A DNA stretch of 14,247 bases from positions 1 through 14,247 of the forward strand of contig CAKTED010000011.1 in assembly GCA_934546725.1 (NCBI GenBank). Direction: 5' to 3'. Within the stretch, counting starts at the first letter, position 1. Each line of letters begins with the position of its first letter. This stretch comes from an uncultured Oscillospiraceae bacterium (lineage in GTDB: Bacteria; Bacillota; Clostridia; Oscillospirales; Oscillospiraceae). The position numbers and the translations under genes are program-made. Shown piece after piece: positions 6,669 to 12,402 of this stretch. Below the pieces are notes generated by a model. The model had not been told where the DNA came from, did not search any database, and was given only the letters and a program-made list of their open reading frames with translations.

Positions 6669-8140
6669 GCACAAGGGATAAAAATATTAACATATCTGCC
6701 TCGGAAGCGATAGCCACGGGGCTTTCACGCGACGGGGGACTTTTTACGCCCGAGTCAATGCCGTCGGTCAGTCTCGACGAAATAGCCGCAATGTGCGGGC
6801 AGAGCTATCAGAGCCGTGCGGTTAAGATAATGAAGCTGTTTCTCGACGAATATTCCGAGGAAGAGATAGCGGATTTTGCAAAAAAGGCATACGGCGATAA
6901 TTTCGACAATGCCGATATTGCTCCGCTGAGAGAGCTTGACGGCAATACGGCCTTTCTCGAGCTCTGGCACGGACCCACCTGCGCGTTTAAGGATATGGCG
7001 CTTCAGATGCTTCCGCATCTGCTGACGGCTTCCCTGAAAAAGACTGGCGAAAAGCGCGAGGTCTGCATCCTTGTCGCCACGTCGGGCGATACGGGCAAGG
7101 CGGCGCTTGAGGGCTTCAGGGATGTTTCGGGCACGCGTATTCTTGTGTTTTATCCGGAGGACGGCGTTTCCGACGTTCAGAAGCTTCAGATGACGACGCA
7201 GGAAGGGGCCAACGTTGGCGTCTGCGCTGTAAAGGGAAACTTTGACGATGCTCAGAGCGGAGTCAAAAAAATATTCTCGGATGAGCGGCTGCGCGAGGAG
7301 CTGGACGGAAGGGGCTTCTTCCTTTCGTCGGCAAACTCCATCAACTGGGGCCGTCTGCTGCCGCAGGTCGTGTACTATTTTTCCGCCTATTGCGATATGG
7401 TGAACAGGAAGCTCATTTCCTGTGGAGACAGGGTGAATTTCTGCGTTCCCACGGGTAACTTCGGCAATATTCTTGCCGGGTACTATGCGATGAAGATGGG
7501 ACTGCCTGTAAACAGGTTCATATGCGCGTCCAACGCGAATAATGTTCTTACGGACTTTATCCAAAGCGGTACCTATGATAAAAACAGACCGTTCCATACT
7601 ACCGTTTCGCCCTCAATGGATATACTTATTTCCAGCAACCTTGAAAGACTGCTCTTCGACCTTTCAGGCATGGACGATAAGGCCGTGAAGAGCTGGATGG
7701 CGGAGCTTTCCGAAAGCGGCAGATACAGCGTGGGCGACGATGTCATGAAAAAGCTTGGCGATAAATTCTCGGCCGGCTTCTGCGATGACGGGCAGACGGA
7801 GCGTACCATAAGCGAGCTGTTCAGAGGAAAAAATTACCTTGTCGATACGCATACTGCCGTTGCTTATAAGGTCCTTGGCGAGTACAGGGAGAAAACGGGC
7901 GATAAAACGCCGTCCATAGTCGTATCGACGGCAAGCCCGTATAAATTCTGCGATGCCGTTATTGAAGCGCTTGGCGAGAAGACGGAAGCAACCGGGCTTG
8001 AGCTCATTGACAGGCTCAGCGAGCTCAGCAATACGGTCGCGCCCGCTCCTCTGGCGGCGCTCAGAAATAAGGAACGCCGCTTCTACGACAGCATCGAAAA
8101 GACCGAAATGCGCGATAAGGTACTCGGCTTTCTGAAATAA
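6656..8140 (+). CDS. thrC: Threonine synthase
   Basis: A 494-residue PLP-dependent enzyme converting O-phospho-L-homoserine to L-threonine and phosphate. The N-terminal MRYISTRDKNINISASEAI and SRDGGLFTPE are characteristic of the long threonine synthase class found in Gram-negatives, fungi and many Clostridia. The Schiff-base Lys112 lies in HGPTCAFKDMALQ, and the PLP-phosphate loop PTGNFGN is at 265-271. SANSINWGRLLPQ and the C-terminal helix region are intact; length is near the expected 480-510. The start is inside the dipeptidase gene (13-nt overlap), with GGTGAAA upstream (6644-6650) as SD; another ATG at 6652 is out of frame. No other threonine-pathway genes (hom, thrB) are adjacent, so this is a displaced biosynthetic gene. 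Confidence 0.96.
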   Translation: MRYISTRDKNINISASEAIATGLSRDGGLFTPESMPSVSLDEIAAMCGQSYQSRAVKIMKLFLDEYSEEEIADFAKKAYGDNFDNADIAPLRELDGNTAFLELWHGPTCAFKDMALQMLPHLLTASLKKTGEKREVCILVATSGDTGKAALEGFRDVSGTRILVFYPEDGVSDVQKLQMTTQEGANVGVCAVKGNFDDAQSGVKKIFSDERLREELDGRGFFLSSANSINWGRLLPQVVYYFSAYCDMVNRKLISCGDRVNFCVPTGNFGNILAGYYAMKMGLPVNRFICASNANNVLTDFIQSGTYDKNRPFHTTVSPSMDILISSNLERLLFDLSGMDDKAVKSWMAELSESGRYSVGDDVMKKLGDKFSAGFCDDGQTERTISELFRGKNYLVDTHTAVAYKVLGEYREKTGDKTPSIVVSTASPYKFCDAVIEALGEKTEATGLELIDRLSELSNTVAPAPLAALRNKERRFYDSIEKTEMRDKVLGFLK

Positions 8141-8151
8141 GAGGTGATCGG

Positions 8152-8844
8152 ATGGCGCTTTACGCCATTGGTGATACGCATCTTTCGCTTGGAACGTCAA
8201 AGCCGATGGACGTTTTCGGCGGCAGATGGGAAAACTACGTTGAACAGCTCAGGGACGGCCTTTCCGTGCTTGAGGATGGCGACGTATGCGTAATATGCGG
8301 CGATATAAGCTGGGGCATGAGCATGGAGGAAGCAAAGCCGGATTTTGAGTTTCTTGATTCCTTTCCCGGCACGAAGATAGTGCTCAAGGGGAACCATGAC
8401 TACTGGTGGAGCACGGCGAATAAGGCAAATGTTTTTTTTGAGCAGAACGGCATAAAGAGCATAAGGATACTTCATAATAATTTCCATCCCTTTGGAGATT
8501 TTGCTCTCTGCGGTACCAGAGGCTGGTTCTATGAGGAGGAAACTCATAACGGTGAACATGACAGAAAGATCATGAACCGTGAGCTTATGAGACTGGAGGC
8601 ATCTCTGAAGGCGGCAGGGGAAAGAGAGAAGCTGGCTTTTCTTCACTATCCGCCGATATACAATACTTATGTATGCCGCGAAATACTCGAGCTTTTTAAT
8701 AAATACAATGTTAAGAAATGCTTTTATGGCCATATTCACGGGGCTGGACAGCGTTTTGCCTTTGAGGGGTGGCGCGGCACCGTTGAGTACAGACTCGTCG
8801 CAGCGGATCACATTGATTTCAGACCAATAAAAATCTGCGATTAG
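8152..8844 (+). CDS. Calcineurin-like metallophosphoesterase (COG1768-like)
   Basis: A 230-residue predicted phosphohydrolase. The five metallophosphoesterase blocks are present: D8 and H10 in IGDTHLS, D51 in CGDISWG, N81 and H82 in GNHDYWW, H165 in LHYPP, and H194/H196 in GHIHG. Together these bind two divalent metals and catalyse phosphoester hydrolysis. The SWGM and NHDYWWS flanks match the family annotated as 'predicted phosphohydrolase, MPP superfamily' common in Clostridia; the natural substrate is unknown to me. GAGGTGAT (8141-8148) gives a good SD. It follows thrC by 11 bases and is the last gene of the packed set; a new promoter follows. No signal peptide or membrane segment, so it is likely cytoplasmic. 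Confidence 0.9.
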   Translation: MALYAIGDTHLSLGTSKPMDVFGGRWENYVEQLRDGLSVLEDGDVCVICGDISWGMSMEEAKPDFEFLDSFPGTKIVLKGNHDYWWSTANKANVFFEQNGIKSIRILHNNFHPFGDFALCGTRGWFYEEETHNGEHDRKIMNRELMRLEASLKAAGEREKLAFLHYPPIYNTYVCREILELFNKYNVKKCFYGHIHGAGQRFAFEGWRGTVEYRLVAADHIDFRPIKICD

Positions 8845-8867
8845 AGCAAATATTTTGCAAAAAACAG

Positions 8868-8896
8868 TGGAAATGTTCACAATAATTTGTTATGAT
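8868..8896 (+). promoter_or_regulatory. Putative promoter for tig
   Basis: TATGAT (8891-8896) is preceded by TGT, giving an extended -10 (TGnTATGAT). TGGAAA (8868-8873) lies 17 bases upstream as a partial -35. This starts a new transcription unit for tig and possibly the clp genes, with a leader of about 90 nt. No CtsR or HrcA (CIRCE) heat-shock operator was recognised around it. Confidence 0.5.
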
Positions 8897-8938
8897 ATCA
8901 AAGCACGTTCTAATAAACGGAATATCAGAAGTTCATAA

Positions 8939-8965
8939 CGGCCCGGCCACGTTGCGCCGGCGCCG
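8939..8965 (+). promoter_or_regulatory. Very stable GC hairpin in the tig leader
   Basis: CGGC (8939-8942) and CCGGC (8943-8947) pair with GCCGG (8956-8960) and GCCG (8962-8965), making nine G-C pairs interrupted only by a bulged C at 8961, around an 8-base loop. It ends 10 bases before the tig SD (GGGAGG, 8976-8981). It has no T-run after it, so it is not an intrinsic terminator. It may stabilise the 5' end or influence translation (inference). Confidence 0.45.
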
Positions 8966-8991
8966 GTATAAATATGGGAGGACAACCAAAG

Positions 8992-10428
8992 ATGGAAGTA
9001 AAAAACCTTGAAAAAAGAGAAAAAAGCGCCGTTGCAATTACTGTTACCGTAAGCCCCGAGGAGTTTGAAAAGGCTCTGATGGACGCTTATAAGAAGAACA
9101 AAAAGTCCATATATGTTCCCGGCTTCAGAAAGGGCAAGGCCCCGAGAATGATCATTGAGAAGATGTATGGCGAGGGCGTATTCTATGATGACGCCATCAA
9201 CGAGCTTGCTCCTCAGGCATACTATTTTGCAATTAAGGACAAGGACCTGAAGGTTGTTGCAGCTCCCGCGCTGGAAAATGCAAACGTTACGGACGATAAG
9301 GCTCTTGAGCTCACCATCGCCGCCGTGCTTTATCCCGAGGTAAACCTTGGCCAGTATAAGGGTCTTGAGGCCGTTCGCAAGGAGGCCAAAGTCGAGGATT
9401 ATGAGATCGACGCCGAGCTCGATACCCTCAGAAACAGAAACAGCAGCATAGAGACCGTTGAGCGCGAGGCCAAATTCGGCGATACCGTCGTGATCGATTA
9501 CGAGGGCTTCTCCGACGGCGTTGCCTTCGATGGCGGCAAGGGCGAGAATTACAGCCTCGAGATCGGCTCCAACACCTTTATCCCCGGATTCGAGGTTCAG
9601 CTTATCGGCGCAAAGGCCGGAGACGAGGTAGACGTTAACGTTACCTTCCCGACCGAGTATCACGCTCCCGAGCTTGCAGGCAAGCCCGCGCTGTTCAAGG
9701 TAAAGGTCCATGAGGTAAAGGAAAAGATCCTTCCCGAGCTCGATGATGAGTTTGCAAAGGATGTTTCCGAGTTTGATACCCTTGAGGAGTACAAAAAGAG
9801 CATTTATGACAGACTTTATAAGAAAAAGGCTGACGAGTCGAGAGACGCGTTCCTTGATCTCCTCCTTGCTCAGGTCGAGGACGGCATGCAGGCAGATATC
9901 AACGACGCGATGATCGACGAGCGCGTTGACCGCGTTGTTGAGGACTATGCTCAGCGCGTGCAGGGTCAGGGCATCGGTTTTGACCAGTACCTTCAGATGT
10001 TCGGCATGACTCTTGACCAGTTCAAGGCTCAGAGCCGCCCCAACGCCGAAAAGCAGATAAAGAGCGAGCTTGCACTTACGAAGATCGCGGAGCTTGAGAA
10101 CATCACCGTGACCGAAGAGGATAAGGATAAGGAATACGCCAAAATGGCGGATATGTATAAGGTAGACGTCGATTCCGTCAAGAACTTCTTTGACGTTGAC
10201 GTTCTTACCGACAGCATCCTCATGACCAAGGCTGCCGACTTCCTCATTGAGAACTCCGTAGCGCTCCCTGAACCTGCCGAGGAGAAGAAGGAAGAGGAGG
10301 CAAAGCCTGAAGAGGAGAAGAAGGAAGCAAAGAAGACCGGCAGAAAGCCTGCCGCAAAGAAGGCAAAAAAGGAAGAAGAGTCCAAAGCTGAGGAAGAGAA
10401 GAAGGAAGCCGAGGCTCCTGCGGAATAA
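8992..10428 (+). CDS. tig: Trigger factor, ribosome-associated chaperone / peptidyl-prolyl isomerase
   Basis: Trigger factor binds L23 at the ribosomal exit tunnel and shields nascent chains. The N-terminal domain carries the ribosome-docking signature GFRKGKAP (residues 44-51). A PPIase (FKBP-like) domain spans about 162-244 (FGDTVVIDYEGF to VKVHEVKE), followed by the helical C-terminal chaperone domain. I place the start at 8992, not at the in-frame ATG at 8974, because that upstream ATG overlaps the SD GGGAGG (8976-8981); this gives 478 residues. Most family members end near residue 430. Here the last 53 residues (from 10267) are an added Lys/Glu/Ala-rich tail with three EEKKE repeats. Downstream lie clpP, clpX and lon, the classic Gram-positive proteostasis cluster. 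Confidence 0.95.
   Translation: MEVKNLEKREKSAVAITVTVSPEEFEKALMDAYKKNKKSIYVPGFRKGKAPRMIIEKMYGEGVFYDDAINELAPQAYYFAIKDKDLKVVAAPALENANVTDDKALELTIAAVLYPEVNLGQYKGLEAVRKEAKVEDYEIDAELDTLRNRNSSIETVEREAKFGDTVVIDYEGFSDGVAFDGGKGENYSLEIGSNTFIPGFEVQLIGAKAGDEVDVNVTFPTEYHAPELAGKPALFKVKVHEVKEKILPELDDEFAKDVSEFDTLEEYKKSIYDRLYKKKADESRDAFLDLLLAQVEDGMQADINDAMIDERVDRVVEDYAQRVQGQGIGFDQYLQMFGMTLDQFKAQSRPNAEKQIKSELALTKIAELENITVTEEDKDKEYAKMADMYKVDVDSVKNFFDVDVLTDSILMTKAADFLIENSVALPEPAEEKKEEEAKPEEEKKEAKKTGRKPAAKKAKKEEESKAEEEKKEAEAPAE
10267..10428 (+). repeat. Low-complexity Lys/Glu-rich repeat encoding the trigger factor tail
   Basis: The DNA is almost entirely purine on this strand. EEKKE is encoded at 10279-10293, 10312-10326 and 10393-10407. 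The first two copies share an identical 16-base block (GAGGAGAAGAAGGAAG) 33 bases apart, which suggests growth by slippage or short duplication. A basic centre (KKTGRKPAAKKAKK) separates the acidic ends. Confidence 0.7.
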
Positions 10429-10497
10429 TTTTCCTTAAAGGCGGCAACAATTAGCAGGTATACTTTAAAGCATCAAATCGAAAAGGAGGACTGACCT

Positions 10498-11079
10498 GTG
10501 AGCCTGGTTCCTTATGTAGTTGAACAGACGTCGAGAGGAGAGCGTTCCTATGACATCTTCTCAAGACTTTTGAATGACAGAATTATTTTCCTCTCCGAGG
10601 AAGTAAACGACGCTACCGCAAGCCTTGTGGTGGCGCAGCTGCTCTATCTGGAGGCGCAGGATCCCGATAAGGACATTCAGTTCTATATCAACAGCCCCGG
10701 CGGTTCCGTAACGGCCGGCATGGCAATATATGACACCATGCAGTATATTAAGGCGGACGTGTCCACCATCTGCGTGGGCATGGCCGCCAGCATGGGCGCC
10801 TTCCTGCTCTCTTCCGGCACGAAGGGCAAGCGCATTGCGCTGCCCAACGCCGAGATCATGATCCATCAGCCGTCCGGCGGCGCACAGGGTCAGGAAACGG
10901 ATATCCAGATACAGGCTGCCCGCATTGCGCTCACGAAGAAAAAGCTTAACGGTATCCTTGCGGCAAACACCGGCAAGCCCATAGAAGTCATTGAGCGCGA
11001 CTGTGAGCGCGACCACTTCCTTGATGCGGAAGAGGCCCGTGAATACGGCCTTATTGACAAGGTCATCTATAAGCGATAA
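10498..11079 (+). CDS. clpP: ATP-dependent Clp protease proteolytic subunit
   Basis: A 193-residue serine peptidase that forms the tetradecameric chamber of ClpXP/ClpCP in the cytoplasm. The catalytic triad is Ser98 (GMAASMG), His123 (MIHQPSGG) and Asp172 (ERDCERDHF), the same numbering as in Bacillus subtilis ClpP. The start is GTG; it is preferred because AAGGAGG (10483-10489) lies 8 bases upstream and [19 protein letters not shown] is the canonical N-terminus. No propeptide is evident. TATACT at 10459-10464 could be a -10 of a local promoter, but the -35 is poor. No CtsR or CIRCE box was recognised. The gene is intact, unlike its partner clpX directly downstream (29-base gap). Confidence 0.97.
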   Translation: MSLVPYVVEQTSRGERSYDIFSRLLNDRIIFLSEEVNDATASLVVAQLLYLEAQDPDKDIQFYINSPGGSVTAGMAIYDTMQYIKADVSTICVGMAASMGAFLLSSGTKGKRIALPNAEIMIHQPSGGAQGQETDIQIQAARIALTKKKLNGILAANTGKPIEVIERDCERDHFLDAEEAREYGLIDKVIYKR

Positions 11080-11108
11080 ATTTCCGGAGAGGCAAAGGTA
11101 CTGAAAAT

Positions 11109-11972
11109 ATGCCCAGAAATGACGATAAAAGACCGGTCAGGTGTTCGTTTTGCGGAAAGTCGCAGGATGACGTCAAAAGAATAATCACCGGGAACAACGT
11201 GTTCATATGTGATGAATGCGTGCGCCTGTGCGTGAGCATACTTGACGATGATCTCGGAGCCGGGGTCGAGGAGAGAAGAGCCTCCGCTCCGGCGTCCGGA
11301 CCCGATATCCATATCGATCTGCCGAAGCCGCAGGAGATAAAGGAGTTTCTCGACGAATATATCATCGGTCAGGAAAAAACAAAAATAGCGCTGAGCGTTG
11401 CGGTATATAACCACTATAAGCGCATTATCTACGGCGGCGCGAGCGATGTTGATCTGCAGAAGAGCAATATCCTCATGATAGGCCCGACGGGAAGCGGCAA
11501 GACCCTCTTCGCTCAGACTCTTGCCAGAATCCTCCAGGTGCCGTTTGCGATCGCGGACGCCACGACTCTTACCGAAGCCGGATATGTTGGCGACGATGTT
11601 GAAAACATTCTGCTCAGACTGCTTCAGGCCGCGGATTTTGACGTTGAGCTTGCCGAGCGCGGCATAATTTATATTGACGAGCTCGATAAGATATCCCGCA
11701 AGAGCGAAAACACCTCCATAACGAGAGACGTAAGCGGCGAGGGTGTGCAGCAGGCCCTGCTGAAGATTCTCGAGGGCACGGTGGCCAACGTTCCTCCGCA
11801 GGGCGGAAGAAAGCACCCGCATCAGGAATTTATAAAGATCGATACGACCAATATCCTCTTTATCTGCGGCGGAGCCTTTGCCGGACTTGAGAAGATAATT
11901 GAGCACCGGATGGATAAAAAGACCATAGGCTTTGGTGCTTGTTGGCCGTCTGCCTGTAATTACACCTCTTAA
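11109..11972 (+). CDS. clpX: ClpX, N-terminal fragment, frame broken after residue 277
   Basis: ClpX is the AAA+ unfoldase that feeds substrates to ClpP. This fragment carries the N-terminal zinc-binding domain (C12, C15, C34, C37), Walker A GPTGSGKT (125-132), the pore-1 loop GYVGDDVE, Walker B YIDELDK (188-194), the [13 protein letters not shown] segment, the RKH loop GGRKHPHQ and sensor-1 region ILFICGGAF. It is true ClpX up to the ClpP-docking IGF tripeptide (273-275) and A277. The last 10 residues, starting [10 protein letters not shown], are out of frame and end at a chance stop. Intact ClpX has about 30 more residues here before the VGRLP arginine-finger segment, which is found in another frame at 11940. 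The product would lack the arginine finger and sensor-2, so it should be inactive unless this is an assembly error. The SD is probably AAAGGT at 11095-11100. Confidence 0.9.
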   Translation: MPRNDDKRPVRCSFCGKSQDDVKRIITGNNVFICDECVRLCVSILDDDLGAGVEERRASAPASGPDIHIDLPKPQEIKEFLDEYIIGQEKTKIALSVAVYNHYKRIIYGGASDVDLQKSNILMIGPTGSGKTLFAQTLARILQVPFAIADATTLTEAGYVGDDVENILLRLLQAADFDVELAERGIIYIDELDKISRKSENTSITRDVSGEGVQQALLKILEGTVANVPPQGGRKHPHQEFIKIDTTNILFICGGAFAGLEKIIEHRMDKKTIGFGACWPSACNYTS

Positions 11973-12303
11973 TTCTCTCAGTCGGGACGATCTTGTAAAA
12001 ATTCTCACGGAGCCCAGAAACGCTATCACAAAGCAGTATCAGACGATGCTCGGCTTTGATAACGTGGAGCTGGAGTTCACAAAAGAAGCGCTGGAAGCCA
12101 TAGCGGATAAGGCGCTGGAAATGGAAATTGGAGCGCGAGGCCTGCGGAGCATAATGGAAGGAATCATGACGAACATTATGTATACCGTACCGTCTGACAG
12201 CAGCATCGAAAAGATCGTGATAAACGATGCCTGCGTCAGGGGTAAGGAGCAGCCGGAGCTCATACGCCGCGTAAGCGCAGCTGCTGAAAAAGCAGCGGAG
12301 TGA
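11932..12303 (+). pseudogene. clpX: ClpX, C-terminal fragment in a shifted frame
   Basis: From about 11940 this frame encodes [17 protein letters not shown], with the arginine-finger Arg of the FVGRLP motif, then LTEPRNAITKQYQ, the sensor-2 motif GARGLRS, and the small C-terminal domain, ending at a normal stop. It is the rest of the ClpX begun at 11109. Relative to that gene it is shifted by one frame (11109-12303 is 1195 nt), and about 30 residues between IGFGA and VGRLP are absent, fitting a deletion of about 92 nt. There is no SD or sensible start; TTG at 11932 is merely the first available codon. No further stops or frameshifts occur, so any lesion is recent or artefactual. Confidence 0.85.
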
Positions 12304-12323
12304 TCCATACAGGATTAATATAT

Positions 12324-12384
12324 TACGGCCTCCTGCGCGAAGTATCAGAGAATATCTCTGCTTCCGCGGAAGGCCGTATTTTAT
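12324..12384 (+). terminator. Long hairpin between clpX and lon: terminator or leader structure
   Basis: TACGGCCT (12324-12331) pairs perfectly with AGGCCGTA (12371-12378). Inside, GCGCGAAG pairs with CTTCCGC with one bulge, and at the tip CAGAGA (12346-12351) pairs with TCTCTG (12355-12360) around ATA. A short T-run, TTTTAT (12379-12384), follows. It can act as an intrinsic terminator for clpX, though the T-run is short. Because lon starts only 18 bases later, lon has no room for a promoter after it, so it may act instead as an attenuator or translation-control element. Confidence 0.6.
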
Positions 12385-12402
12385 ACACAGGGAGGGATAG
12401 AT

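Noticed and set aside
5082..6674. A 530-codon open frame on the minus strand opposite rnhB, yraN and the dipeptidase
   Set aside because: It runs antisense across three conserved genes, with no domain or plausible promoter; it is a codon-bias shadow.
8846..8862. Terminator after the phosphoesterase gene (GCAAA-tat-TTTGC stem)
   Set aside because: The stem, with pairing arms GCAAA (8846-8850) and TTTGC (8854-8858), is short and AT-rich and is followed by A residues, not T; no convincing terminator for the + strand.
8974..8991. Trigger factor start at the upstream in-frame ATG (8974)
   Set aside because: That ATG overlaps the SD GGGAGG (8976-8981) and would add the non-conserved MGGQPK; the ATG at 8992 has the SD at proper distance and begins with the family-typical MEVKNLEKR.
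10435..10464. Separate promoter or CtsR/CIRCE heat-shock operator before clpP
   Set aside because: Only TATACT at 10459 resembles a -10; the -35 region (TTAAAG) is poor, and no direct repeat of the CtsR type or CIRCE inverted repeat is visible.
11930..11975. Programmed ribosomal frameshift within clpX
   Set aside because: About 30 conserved residues are missing as well as the frame changing, and no slippery heptamer or stimulatory structure is evident; a frameshift could not restore the lost segment.
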